NCBI GenBank assembly: GCA_004556975.1
Contig: SFFD01000018.1
Span: 1 to 24,042 of the forward strand
Reading direction: 5' to 3'
From: Oscillospiraceae bacterium
Lineage (GTDB): Bacteria > Bacillota > Clostridia > Oscillospirales > Ruminococcaceae
DNA length: 24,042 nucleotides
Below the pieces are notes generated by a model. That model made no database searches. It was not told the origin of the DNA and worked only from the letters and a program-made list of their open reading frames with translations. The position numbers and the translations under genes were made by a program. Numbering within the stretch: the first letter of the stretch is position 1; each line of letters opens with the position of its first letter. Shown here piece by piece: positions 1 to 7,848 of the stretch.

Positions 1-141
1 CGCCGTTTGCAGCACTAAACCGCCGGTAAGGGTTTTGTTTGCTCCAAAATCCATAACTACACGAAGCCCCAAAACTTTTTTATAGAACGCCGCCGATTTT
101 TCAATGTCGGTTACCGCCAATAAAGTATTTTTCATCTTCAC
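1..141 (-). CDS. VOC/glyoxalase-family protein, N-terminal part (runs off left edge)
   Basis: Only the first 47 or so codons are inside the window. The translation contains DIEKSAAFYKKVLGLRVV followed by DFGANKTLTGGLVLQT, the typical first beta-alpha-beta unit of the vicinal oxygen chelate fold (glyoxalase / bleomycin resistance / dioxygenase superfamily). Substrate cannot be told from this fragment. Two starts are possible: GTG at 139-141, which lies about 8 nt after a GGGGGG run that could serve as ribosome site, or ATG at 133-135, which would be spaced too far. I prefer the GTG. The reading frame is open through base 1. Confidence 0.75.
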   Translation of the reverse strand, partial: MKMKNTLLAVTDIEKSAAFYKKVLGLRVVMDFGANKTLTGGLVLQTA

Positions 142-426
142 AAATTATACCCCCCAACTTATATATTGAAACCGCTGCTCATATTAACTGCCCATAATGT
201 TTGCAAACCGTTTTAAACACCGTGCAGGTTTTGAAAGTTTAATCATATATTTGCCTTTATAAAAAGTTTCTGATTTGTTTTATCATCTTAAAAATAAATA
301 TACCATTGGCAAAATTCTGCTTTTAGCTTTGAGCACCGATAATATTTATGGCGCTTGTCTTTTTGAGCACGGGTATTCTGTCTTTCAAAAAATGAGCACG
401 GTCTTACGCTTACCATGCTCATCTTT
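142..426. other. Intergenic region left of the flavin-transferase gene
   Basis: AT-rich and without a convincing ORF. It holds the apbE-side terminator (392-422) and several copies of a GAGCAC(C/G)G word (near 336, 365 and 394) that recurs in the intergenic hairpin at 15824-15886. No clear promoter for the leftmost gene was found; TTGCAA about 17 nt from TATGAG on the minus strand is only a weak candidate. Confidence 0.5.
392..422 (-). terminator. Terminator hairpin after the ApbE-family gene
   Basis: Arms ATGAGCACGGT (392-402) and ACCATGCTCAT (412-422) pair with one mismatch around a 9-nt loop. Read on the minus strand the stem is followed by TTTTTTG, which fits intrinsic termination immediately downstream of the stop codon of the ApbE-family gene. 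Confidence 0.7.
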
Positions 427-1482
427 TTATTCTTCATAAAGATAATTTAAAAATCCATCGGAATAATATTGTGTTCCGTCCGCCAATACCCACATAGCTT
501 CGGTATTTTCGAGCGAAGCAATAAGCGCCTGTCCATCTTCCAGCGAAAGGTTGAAGCACGCTGTGGAAAGCGCGTCCGCCACTCCGGAATCCGGCGTGAT
601 TATTGAAACGGAATCAAACGTGTTTTTCGGCATAAGTGTATCGGGGTCAATTATATGATGATATTTCACATTTTCGACATAATAATAGCGCTGATATGTG
701 CCGCTTGTTACAAGCGCGGTGTCAGAAACAGCAACTTTAAGCAAATATTTGTCTTCACTGAAAATATCCGGGTTCTGAATTCCCGCTACCCAGCCCTTGC
801 CGTCGGCTTTTGTGCCTATGGTACGGATATTTCCGCCTATATTAAGAGTATAATTGTTTACGCCCATATCAATAAGTTCCTGCGCTATGCGTTCCACGGC
901 GTAGCCCTTTGCAACGGCGCCCACATCTATGCTCATCTTGGGGTCAGCAAGAAAAACGGTGCTTTTTTCTTCATCTATAACAATGTCATCGATATTGCAA
1001 TGCTCCGCAGCAGCGCGAAGGTCTTCCATGGGCGGAACCTTTGCATTTTCCGGATCATAAATTCCGTCCTCGCGGTAATCGTGCCAGATTGAAAGTACGC
1101 TGCCCATAGCCACATTGGTCATACCCTCCGTAAAAGCATACATCTCCTTGGCAAATTTAAGCATGGCGATTATATCGCCGTCAACAGCGACCGGAGCTTC
1201 TTTTCCCTCATCGTTTATGTTATAAAGGTTACTTATTCCCTCATATTTATGATAAATATCATACAGTTTATTATAGCGCTCAAGTTCAGCGGATATAAAA
1301 TCGCAGGTTTTATTGAAATCCTCTTCGTTTTCTTCATAACCCACCACTACAGAAACCGTATCAAAATAATCGAGGTATTGTTTTGAATATCTTGTTTTGT
1401 TCACCGTATTGCAGCCGGCAAAACCGCACAAAAGACAGATTGTCATCAGTGCGGAAAAGCTATGCCTTGCAAAAGTTTTCAT
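427..1482 (-). CDS. apbE: ApbE-family FAD:protein FMN transferase, lipoprotein
   Basis: 351 residues. ApbE enzymes attach FMN from FAD to a Thr or Ser of client proteins in a Mg2+-dependent reaction outside the membrane; clients include RnfG, RnfD, NqrB/C and extracellular electron-transfer lipoproteins. An N-terminal signal with lipobox FAGC (Cys24) predicts a membrane-anchored extracytoplasmic enzyme. Family signatures visible are DVGAVAKGYAVERIAQ (about 186-201), NIGGNIRTIG (214-223), SGTYQRYYY (260-268), HIIDP (276-280) and the metal-site segment ADALSTA (302-308). Length is normal. The ribosome site GGAGG lies about 7 nt before ATG. The gene follows the duplicated lipoprotein gene (1567-2649) on the same strand, with a hairpin between, and is divergent from rnf, whose RnfD and RnfG subunits are expected clients. 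Confidence 0.95.
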   Translation of the reverse strand: MKTFARHSFSALMTICLLCGFAGCNTVNKTRYSKQYLDYFDTVSVVVGYEENEEDFNKTCDFISAELERYNKLYDIYHKYEGISNLYNINDEGKEAPVAVDGDIIAMLKFAKEMYAFTEGMTNVAMGSVLSIWHDYREDGIYDPENAKVPPMEDLRAAAEHCNIDDIVIDEEKSTVFLADPKMSIDVGAVAKGYAVERIAQELIDMGVNNYTLNIGGNIRTIGTKADGKGWVAGIQNPDIFSEDKYLLKVAVSDTALVTSGTYQRYYYVENVKYHHIIDPDTLMPKNTFDSVSIITPDSGVADALSTACFNLSLEDGQALIASLENTEAMWVLADGTQYYSDGFLNYLYEE

Positions 1483-1509
1483 AGGCTTCCTCCGTGATTT
1501 TTCTATAAA

Positions 1510-1540
1510 AATATGAGGGGGAAAAACTCCCCCTCATATT
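1510..1540 (-). terminator. Hairpin between lipoprotein gene and apbE
   Basis: AATATGAGGGGG (1510-1521) pairs perfectly with CCCCCTCATATT (1529-1540) around a 7-nt loop. On the minus strand it is followed by TTTTTATAG. It would terminate most transcripts of the lipoprotein gene and let a fraction through into apbE, for which no separate promoter is evident in the 84-nt gap. Confidence 0.85.
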
Positions 1541-1566
1541 ATACGCATTTCAGCTGAATTTGCAAA

Positions 1567-2649
1567 TTATTTTGCGTTTTCAACAGCTTTTACAACGCTC
1601 TCCTGATATCCGGTGATCTGCATGGTGCAGCCGGCGAGAAGTACATCGTCAGTAGGAACCATGTGACCATTGGACTCAACGGTCTCGATAGCGGAAACGT
1701 CAGCAGCGGTCATGCCGATAACATAAGCTTCGAATGCAGTAGCCTGCTCAAACCACTCTTTGCTGATGGAGGAAACGCCTCTCATGCCATAGTCGTCTTT
1801 GAGCTCTTTCTTGGTGCCGTTGAATACAGCGTTGGTGATTTCGCCCTTGGTGTCGAAGTCGATCTTGGGCTGGATGGTGTCTACAAGAGCAGCAAGGATC
1901 TTGCCGTCTTTGTCAACAGCAACAGCTGCAAACTCGGTGTACATATAAGCTTTACCGTCGGCGTCAGCAGTAGCAGAAGCGGTGGAGCCGTTAACGGTGG
2001 AGATTGCAGTAAGACCAAGTTTGAATTCGTCAGCGGTGAATTCTCTTGCATATTCGTCGTTGCAAGCTTTGGTGAAAGCATCAACAAAAGCGGTGATGTC
2101 CATGGTGCAGCCGGCGTAAAGAGTCTCGTCAACAGCTACGTTGTGGCCGTTTTCTTCTTTGGTTTCAAGAGCAGCGATTTCTGCACCGGTCTTGCCGATT
2201 GCGAATTCGCAGAAAGCTTCGGCCTGTTCATACCATTCTTTCTGAATGCCGGAAACGCCCTTCATGCCGTAGTCTTCTTTTTTCTCTTTCTTGGTGCGAG
2301 CATCGAAAGCGGTAGGATCTACAACGCCGTCGGTGATTGCAAGTCTGTTCTGTGCAACATCAAGGTCAGCAGCAACGATTTTGCCGTCAGCGTCGAGAAC
2401 GACAGTAGCAACAGTTGCATCAACCTGTGCATTTCCTGCTTTAGAGGATTTGGTGCTTACGGAAATGCCCATGCCAAGTTTGTAGGTGGCAGCAGTGGTT
2501 TCGTTCTGAGATTCTTCATTCTGAGATTCAGATTCGCTCTGAGATTCAGATTCGCTCTGGTCGTCAACAACAGGCTCTTTTTCGTTATTGCAAGCTGCAA
2601 AGGAAAGAACCATTACAAGAGCGAGGAGAAGTGCAAGAAGTTTTTTCAT
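1567..2649 (-). CDS. Duplicated FMN-binding-like lipoprotein, candidate ApbE client
   Basis: 360 residues with lipoprotein signal (lipobox SFAAC, Cys20), a Ser/Glu/Gln-rich linker (about 28-52) and two homologous repeats (about 57-196 and 210-355). Landmarks recur at exactly 160-residue spacing: DYGM(K/R)GVS at 126-133 and 286-293, IGxT at 151-154 and 311-314, AGCTM at 179-183 and 339-343. Each repeat ends like an FMN-binding domain: AGCTMxIT followed by a helix with (A/V)xKA sits where SGATxTS occurs in flavinylated proteins, keeping the Thr (Thr182, Thr342). I infer an extracytoplasmic redox lipoprotein carrying up to two covalent flavins, comparable in role to Listeria PplA. The canonical Ser and Ala of the motif are absent, so flavinylation is not proven. 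Apart from this resemblance I cannot name the family with certainty. Neighbours apbE and rnf support the redox reading. It has its own strong promoter. Confidence 0.7.
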   Translation of the reverse strand: MKKLLALLLALVMVLSFAACNNEKEPVVDDQSESESQSESESQNEESQNETTAATYKLGMGISVSTKSSKAGNAQVDATVATVVLDADGKIVAADLDVAQNRLAITDGVVDPTAFDARTKKEKKEDYGMKGVSGIQKEWYEQAEAFCEFAIGKTGAEIAALETKEENGHNVAVDETLYAGCTMDITAFVDAFTKACNDEYAREFTADEFKLGLTAISTVNGSTASATADADGKAYMYTEFAAVAVDKDGKILAALVDTIQPKIDFDTKGEITNAVFNGTKKELKDDYGMRGVSSISKEWFEQATAFEAYVIGMTAADVSAIETVESNGHMVPTDDVLLAGCTMQITGYQESVVKAVENAK

Positions 2650-2723
2650 AATAATACTCCCAACTTTCTTTTTCTTGTTAATTTTGTCGGATGGATATTG
2701 TTTTCCTTCCGATACAGCTATTC

Positions 2724-2752
2724 ATTATAGCCATAAATATCTTCAATGTCAA
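2724..2752 (-). promoter_or_regulatory. Sigma-A-type promoter of the lipoprotein gene
   Basis: On the minus strand TTGACA (2747-2752) and TATAAT (2724-2729) are separated by exactly 17 nt: a full consensus promoter about 75 nt upstream of the lipoprotein start. It implies high constitutive expression unless repressed. Confidence 0.88.
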
Positions 2753-2890
2753 TAGCTCGTTAAGAATTTATCGTTAAAGTTTTTCGTTTTTGCCGTTTAT
2801 AATTTACCCAATATGTATTTTTACAAAAATCCGCATTTTGTTTGCGATTATCCTTTTTATTTGCATGATTTTTATATTGCTTTCAAACCG

Positions 2891-2919
2891 TTGACTTAAC
2901 TATTGTATTGTACTATAAT
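2891..2919 (+). promoter_or_regulatory. Sigma-A-type promoter of the rnf operon
   Basis: TTGACT (2891-2896) and TATAAT (2914-2919) with 17 nt between, giving a leader of roughly 75 nt. The ribosome site AAAGAGG (2984-2990) precedes the rnfC ATG by 10 nt. Confidence 0.87.
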
Positions 2920-3000
2920 ATTAAGTGGTTTTTTGTTGGCTGTATTTTGTCAAGAAATAAACAAAACCAAACGCAGAAATAGAAAAGAGGTTTTTTATCC

Positions 3001-4344
3001 ATGTCTATTTTCGGCATTCGCGGGGTACATGTTCCGCATCACAAGCATACTGAAAAGCTTGCCGCGGTGCGTATGCCCATACCGAAAACAGTGGTGATCC
3101 CCATGTCAATGCACATCGGTGCTCCTGCAAAGCCCATTGTTAATGTGGGTGACACCGTCGGCGTTGGCCAGCTCATCGCCGAAGCGGGCGGATTTATTTC
3201 CTCCCCTGTTCATGCCTCCGTTTCCGGTACTGTCAAAAAAATTGACTCCGTCACCGGAAGCAACGGAAGCCCCATGACCGTAATCGCCATTGAATCCGAC
3301 GGTGAAATGCGTCCTTATGAAGGCATAACGCCCCCCACCGTTACGAATTATGATGAATTCGTTGCCGCTGTTCGCGCAAGCGGTATTGTCGGTCTTGGCG
3401 GTGCAGGCTTTCCCACTTTTGTAAAGCTTTCCGTAAAGGATCTTTCCAAGGTTTCCGAAGTAATCCTTAACGGAGCAGAGTGCGAGCCCTACATAACCAG
3501 CGACACCAGAACAATGATCGACCGCGCCGACGATATTTTTGAGGGCATCAAGCTTCTTGAAAAATATCTCGGAGTAAAAAAGGTAATTATCGGCATTGAA
3601 GACAACAAGCCGGAGGCCATCGCCAAAATGAAGGAACTTTCCGCCAAGGATTCCGCCATTGAAGTTAAGTCTCTTCCCGCTTCCTACCCTCAGGGCGGCG
3701 AAAAGGTGCTTATATTCAACACCACCGGAAAAGTCGTTCCGGAAGGCAAGCTTCCCCTTGACGTAGGTTCCATCGTTATGAACGTAACTACGCTTGCCTG
3801 CATTGCGGAATATTGCCGCACAGGTATGCCCCTTGTTGAAAAATGCTGCACTGTTGACGGTTCCGCCGTTGCAGAGCCTAAAAATGTAATCGTCCCTATC
3901 GGAACTTCTATGAGAGATGTTTTCGAATTCTGCGGCGGATTTAAGGAAGAGCCCAAAAAGGTTATCTACGGCGGCCCGATGATGGGCATTGCCGTTCCGA
4001 ACCTTGATCAGCCCATTATGAAAAACACCAACGCCATTCTTGCTTTCAATGCAAAAGATGCCGAAGATCCTGAAGAGACCCCCTGCATCCATTGCGGCAA
4101 CTGCATAAACCATTGCCCGATGCGTCTTAACCCGCCGGCAATCGGAACCGCTCTTGCCCACAAAGACTATGCCGCTTTGGCCGATCTTAAGGTAAATCTT
4201 TGTATGGAATGCGGCGCCTGCGTATTTGTATGCCCCGCAAGACGTCTTATTGTTCAGCGCCACAAGCTTGCAAAGCAAGAGCTTCGCGCATATCAGGCAA
4301 AGCTTGCGGAGGAAAAGAAAAAAGCGGAGGAGGCAAATAAATAA
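3001..4344 (+). CDS. rnfC: RnfC, NADH-binding subunit of the Rnf complex
   Basis: 447 residues. RnfC is the peripheral cytoplasmic subunit that exchanges electrons with NAD(H) in the ferredoxin:NAD+ oxidoreductase, an ion-pumping membrane complex. Visible features are the N-terminal barrel-sandwich segment (about 1-100), the NADH/flavin loop GLGGAGFPTF (131-140), NGAECEPY (157-164), and two [4Fe-4S] motifs: CIHCGNCINHCP (Cys362, 365, 368, 372) and CMECGACVFVCP (Cys401, 404, 407, 411). The lysine/glutamate-rich tail (about 423-447) is probably a short helix. First gene of rnfCDGEAB; its stop codon overlaps the rnfD start (TAATG). Confidence 0.97.
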   Translation: MSIFGIRGVHVPHHKHTEKLAAVRMPIPKTVVIPMSMHIGAPAKPIVNVGDTVGVGQLIAEAGGFISSPVHASVSGTVKKIDSVTGSNGSPMTVIAIESDGEMRPYEGITPPTVTNYDEFVAAVRASGIVGLGGAGFPTFVKLSVKDLSKVSEVILNGAECEPYITSDTRTMIDRADDIFEGIKLLEKYLGVKKVIIGIEDNKPEAIAKMKELSAKDSAIEVKSLPASYPQGGEKVLIFNTTGKVVPEGKLPLDVGSIVMNVTTLACIAEYCRTGMPLVEKCCTVDGSAVAEPKNVIVPIGTSMRDVFEFCGGFKEEPKKVIYGGPMMGIAVPNLDQPIMKNTNAILAFNAKDAEDPEETPCIHCGNCINHCPMRLNPPAIGTALAHKDYAALADLKVNLCMECGACVFVCPARRLIVQRHKLAKQELRAYQAKLAEEKKKAEEANK

Positions 4345-5288
4345 TGGAAAATAACTTTATTGTTTCCGTCAACCCTCACGTTTATGGAAAAAGGAACACC
4401 ACAGGCGTTATGCTTGACGTAATAATTGCCCTTTTGCCCGCAGTTGTGGCTTCCGTAGTTCTGTTCGGAGCACGCGCGGCAATGGTAATCGGCGTATGCG
4501 TCGTTTCCTGCGTGATTTTCGAGTATCTGTTCACCCTTATCTGCAAGCGCCCCGTTTCCGTCGGCGATCTTTCCGCCGTTGTTACGGGAATTTTGCTTGC
4601 GCTTAATATTCCGTCAACCATTCCGCTTTGGCAGGCCGTTGTCGGTTCTTTCATAGCCATTGTTGTGGTAAAATGCCTGTTTGGAGGCATCGGCCGCAAC
4701 TTTGCAAACCCTGCAATCACCGCACGTGTCGTAATGCTTATTGCGTTCACCGGAACCATGACCGACATTGTGTTCCCCGTTCAGAAAGTGGATACCGTTG
4801 CCACCGCGACTCCTCTTTCTGCGCTTCCCATGGGCGGTGTTGAGGCGGTTGACGCTTCTTTGCTTGATATGTTCCTCGGTGTGCGCGGCGGCGCTCTCGG
4901 TGAAACCTCTGCGGCGGCTTTGCTTCTCGGCTTTGTCTATCTGCTTGTCCGCGGAATTATCACCTGGCACACCCCCGTTGTTTTCATCGGAACCGTTTTC
5001 CTCGGCTCGCTTGCAATCACCGGCGACGTTACCACAGCACTTTATTATACCCTTTCCGGCGGTCTGTTCATCGGCGCCATCTTCATGGCAACCGACTATG
5101 TTACCAGTCCCTCCACTCCCTGGGGAAAGGTTGTTTTCGGCCTTGGCTGCGGAATTATAACTCTGCTTATCCGTTTCTACGGAAGCTATCCGGAAGGTGT
5201 TTCTTTCTCTATTTTGTTTATGAATATTCTTAATCCTTATATAGAGAAATGGACCATGCGTAAACCGTTGGGAGGTGTTAAAGCATGA
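4344..5288 (+). CDS. rnfD: RnfD, flavinylated membrane subunit of Rnf
   Basis: 314 residues, polytopic membrane protein related to NqrB. It carries covalent FMN and takes part in coupling electron transfer to ion movement. The segment TVATATPLSALPMGG (151-165) matches the flavinylation region, where the attachment residue is the Thr before Pro-Leu (Thr156 here; usual context SGATPL, here ATATPL). GGIGRNFANPAI (114-125) and ATDYVTSPSTPWGK (249-262) are family signatures. Start overlaps the rnfC stop and the end overlaps rnfG by 4 nt (ATGA), so translation is coupled. Confidence 0.97.
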   Translation: MENNFIVSVNPHVYGKRNTTGVMLDVIIALLPAVVASVVLFGARAAMVIGVCVVSCVIFEYLFTLICKRPVSVGDLSAVVTGILLALNIPSTIPLWQAVVGSFIAIVVVKCLFGGIGRNFANPAITARVVMLIAFTGTMTDIVFPVQKVDTVATATPLSALPMGGVEAVDASLLDMFLGVRGGALGETSAAALLLGFVYLLVRGIITWHTPVVFIGTVFLGSLAITGDVTTALYYTLSGGLFIGAIFMATDYVTSPSTPWGKVVFGLGCGIITLLIRFYGSYPEGVSFSILFMNILNPYIEKWTMRKPLGGVKA

Positions 5289-6550
5289 AAGAGAACGTTA
5301 AAAGCGTAGTTGTTCTTACTGCCATCTGCCTTGTTGTTGCGGCTCTTCTTGCTGTTACCAACTTCTATACCGCTCCTGTAATTGAAGCAAACAAAGCCGC
5401 AGCCGCAACCGGCTCTTTGGCAGAGGTTATTCCCGGCGCAACCGGATTTGAAGAAGTCGAGCTTCCCGCAGACGCTCCCGCAACCGTAAAGAATCTTTAC
5501 AAAGAAACTTCCGGCCTTGGATATGTAATGCTGCTTGAAACCAGCTCAAATTACAGCGCAAGCCCCATGGCAATCACCGTCGGCTTTGGCGCGGACAGCA
5601 AGATTTCCGGCATTCTGCTTACAAACTATCAGGAATCCAAGGACTTCGGCGCGGATTATCCCGCAACATATATCGGTCAGGATTCCGCTTTGGGCGGAGT
5701 TGACACCGTTGCAGGCATCACCTACTCCTCCAAAGCATTCAAAGACGCAATTACCGACGCTTTCAATACTCTTATCAATTCCGGTCTTCTTGCCGCAGGC
5801 GAAAAGAGCGAAGAACAGCTTATCGGCGAAGCTATGCCGCTTGCACTGCCCGGCTGCGTCAACGGAACCGGCGCATGCGTTGTTGAAGAAGCCGCCGCTT
5901 CCGATGCTTCCATTACCGCTGCATACAAAGCAAAGAACGGCTGCGGATACATTGCCGTCGTTTCCGCCTCCGACGGAACTCTTGTATGCGGCATGAACGC
6001 ATTCGGCGAAGTAAAATGCATTGACCTTGAGGGCAACGACGTAACCGACGCTCATGCGGACGCTGTTGCAGCAGTTCAGGCTTCCTTCGCGGCTCCCGCT
6101 ACCGAAAACCTTGAAGCCAACCAGGCTGTCGCGCTTCGCGCATTTGAGGACGGCGTTGAGGTTGAGCTTACTCCCGTTGAAGCCACCGGTGCCTTTGGAG
6201 TTGCAGTAGCAGCATTCAAAGCAAACCTTGGCGAAGAAGTTCAGTATGTAATTCTTACTCAGCCCATCGGCTATGGCGACGAAACCATGAAGATGCTTCA
6301 TGTTATCAATTCCAACGGTGAAATTGTGCTCTTTAAAACGCTTTCCGAACTTATTGTTCACGGAGATTATTACTCCGAGCATCAGCTTACCGATGAAGCA
6401 GCATACAGAGCACAGTTCAGCGGCCTTACCGAATCCACTTATTCCGACGATATGACCGTTGTTTCCGGCGCAACCATTACTTCTCACGCCGTTGCAACCT
6501 CTCATCGCGCCGCATTTGAAGTATTTAACAATATAAAGGAGGCGGCATGA
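5285..6550 (+). CDS. rnfG: RnfG, enlarged FMN-carrying subunit of Rnf
   Basis: 421 residues, about twice the usual RnfG length (near 200). One N-terminal membrane anchor (about 8-27), the rest extracytoplasmic. The C-terminal part holds the canonical flavinylation motif VVSGATITS (392-400), with Thr397 as expected FMN attachment site. An earlier FMN-binding-like unit (about 70-165) ends in DTVAGITYSSKAF (140-152), which looks like a relaxed version of the same motif with Thr146 retained. A third partial unit (CGYIAVVSASDGTLVCGMNA, 220-239) begins like such a domain. I read this as internal duplication with one certain and one doubtful flavin site. The ribosome site GGGAGG lies 8 nt before ATG. 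Confidence 0.93.
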   Translation: MKENVKSVVVLTAICLVVAALLAVTNFYTAPVIEANKAAAATGSLAEVIPGATGFEEVELPADAPATVKNLYKETSGLGYVMLLETSSNYSASPMAITVGFGADSKISGILLTNYQESKDFGADYPATYIGQDSALGGVDTVAGITYSSKAFKDAITDAFNTLINSGLLAAGEKSEEQLIGEAMPLALPGCVNGTGACVVEEAAASDASITAAYKAKNGCGYIAVVSASDGTLVCGMNAFGEVKCIDLEGNDVTDAHADAVAAVQASFAAPATENLEANQAVALRAFEDGVEVELTPVEATGAFGVAVAAFKANLGEEVQYVILTQPIGYGDETMKMLHVINSNGEIVLFKTLSELIVHGDYYSEHQLTDEAAYRAQFSGLTESTYSDDMTVVSGATITSHAVATSHRAAFEVFNNIKEAA

Positions 6551-6554
6551 TCTT

Positions 6555-7250
6555 ATGAAGAACAAAGCTTCAATTTTTCTTAACGGCATAATCAAAGAAA
6601 ACCCGGTGCTTGTGCTTCTTCTTGGCACCTGCCCCACTCTTGCCACCACCGGCAGCGTAGTTTCTGCTTTTGCTATGGGCGTTGCCGCTACAGCAGTTCT
6701 TTTCTGCTCCAACATAGTAATTTCTGCACTGCGCAAGGCAATTCCCGATAAGGTGCGCATTCCCTGCTACATAGTTGTCATCGCGGGTTTTGTAACAGTT
6801 GTTCAGATGCTTATGGAAGCTTATCTTCCCGACCTTTACAATATGCTTGGCATTTATCTTGCCCTTATTGTTGTTAACTGCATCATCCTTGGCCGTGCTG
6901 AAATGTTTGCGCGCAAAAACAATGTTTTTGATTCCGCTCTTGACGGCCTTGGCATGGGTCTTGGCTTTACCTTTGCGCTTATCCTTATGGCTTCCTTCCG
7001 TGAAGTTCTGGGCGCAGGCTCATGGGCAGGCCACGAAATTGCTTTTCTTAAAAATTACACTATACCTATTCTTACTGCTGCACCCGGCGGATTTTTCACC
7101 TTCGGCATTATGATTGCCCTTATGAACAAGCTTACCAAAGGCAAAGCACCGGTAAGAAAGAGCTTCTCTTGCGAAGGCTGCCCCAACGCCGCCGCCTGCA
7201 GAAAAGTTTCATGCGAAGCTGAAGTAAAGGAGGAAGTAAACAATGGTTAA
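6555..7250 (+). CDS. rnfE: RnfE, membrane subunit with Cys-rich tail
   Basis: 231 residues, about six membrane helices. RnfE pairs with RnfA; conserved cysteines in half-helices (Cys26 in LLLGTCPTLA and Cys109 in VVNCIILGRAE) contribute to the intramembrane iron-sulfur centre that carries electrons across the membrane. The tail after the last helix adds four cysteines: Cys206, Cys209, Cys215 and Cys220 (CEGC, AAC, VSC), not part of the core fold. Start ATG 6555 uses the GGAGG about 11 nt upstream; an earlier ATG at 6548 meets a stop after three codons. Overlaps rnfA by 8 nt. Confidence 0.95.
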   Translation: MKNKASIFLNGIIKENPVLVLLLGTCPTLATTGSVVSAFAMGVAATAVLFCSNIVISALRKAIPDKVRIPCYIVVIAGFVTVVQMLMEAYLPDLYNMLGIYLALIVVNCIILGRAEMFARKNNVFDSALDGLGMGLGFTFALILMASFREVLGAGSWAGHEIAFLKNYTIPILTAAPGGFFTFGIMIALMNKLTKGKAPVRKSFSCEGCPNAAACRKVSCEAEVKEEVNNG

Positions 7251-7836
7251 AACCCTTCTTGTAATCCTTTTGTCCTCCGTTCTGGTCAACAACTATGTTC
7301 TTAACAAGTTCCTTGGAATCTGCCCTTTCCTCGGAGTTTCCAAAAAAGTTGACCAGGCAACGGGCATGGGTCTTGCGGTAATTTTTGTAATGCTGGTTTC
7401 CACTGCGGCAACCTGGCCCATTCAAACATACCTTCTTGACCCCAACGGTCTTGGCTACCTTCAGACCATAGTATTTATTCTTGTTATTGCCTCTCTTGTT
7501 CAGTTCGTGGAAATTGTGCTTAAGAAATACATTCCCTCTCTTTATAGATCTTTGGGTGTATATCTTCCTCTTATCACCACAAACTGCGCGGTTCTCGGCG
7601 TTACCATCAACAACATAAAGGATGAATACAGCTTCCTCGAGTCCATGGTAAGCTCTCTTGGCTGCGGTCTCGGCTTCCTTCTTGCAATGGTCATTTTTGC
7701 CGGAGTCAGAAGCAAAGTTGAAGACGCGCTTCCGCCCAAAAGCTTTTCCGGAATTCCGATAACCCTTATTTCCGCTTCCATTGTTTCCGTTGCCTTCTAT
7801 GGCTTCGGCGGCGTTATTGAAAAGCTGTTTGCGTAA
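7243..7836 (+). CDS. rnfA: RnfA, membrane subunit of Rnf
   Basis: 197 residues, six predicted helices, inverted-topology partner of RnfE. NNYVLNKFLGICPFLGVS (16-33) with Cys27 and TTNCAVLG (112-119) with Cys115 are the family signatures and provide the other two ligands of the intramembrane iron-sulfur centre. Full normal length. Start overlaps the end of rnfE in another frame, and rnfB follows after 12 nt. Confidence 0.97.
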   Translation: MVKTLLVILLSSVLVNNYVLNKFLGICPFLGVSKKVDQATGMGLAVIFVMLVSTAATWPIQTYLLDPNGLGYLQTIVFILVIASLVQFVEIVLKKYIPSLYRSLGVYLPLITTNCAVLGVTINNIKDEYSFLESMVSSLGCGLGFLLAMVIFAGVRSKVEDALPPKSFSGIPITLISASIVSVAFYGFGGVIEKLFA

Positions 7837-7848
7837 GGAGGTAGTAAA

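Larger units (their letters stand above)
2650..3000. other. Divergent promoter region between lipoprotein/apbE and rnf
   Basis: 351 nt without an ORF. It carries a consensus promoter in each direction (2724-2752 minus, 2891-2919 plus). A direct repeat TCGTTAA occurs at 2757-2763 and 2771-2777, just upstream of the minus-strand -35. The remaining middle part is AT-rich with no recognisable operator. Confidence 0.6.

Noticed and set aside
2497..2552. Tandem repeat near the start of the duplicated lipoprotein
   Set aside because: Explained by the Ser/Glu/Gln-rich coding linker; not a CRISPR or mobile repeat.
1663..2730. 355-codon plus-strand ORF opposite the duplicated lipoprotein gene
   Set aside because: It is a low-complexity shadow opposite a gene with signal peptide, repeats, ribosome site and promoter; it has none of these and runs through the promoter.
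3106..4278. 390-codon minus-strand ORF opposite rnfC
   Set aside because: Antisense shadow of a certain rnfC; no family resemblance or ribosome site.
5546..6760. 404-codon minus-strand ORF opposite rnfG/rnfE
   Set aside because: Spans the junction of two real genes in antisense, with a composition typical of shadows.
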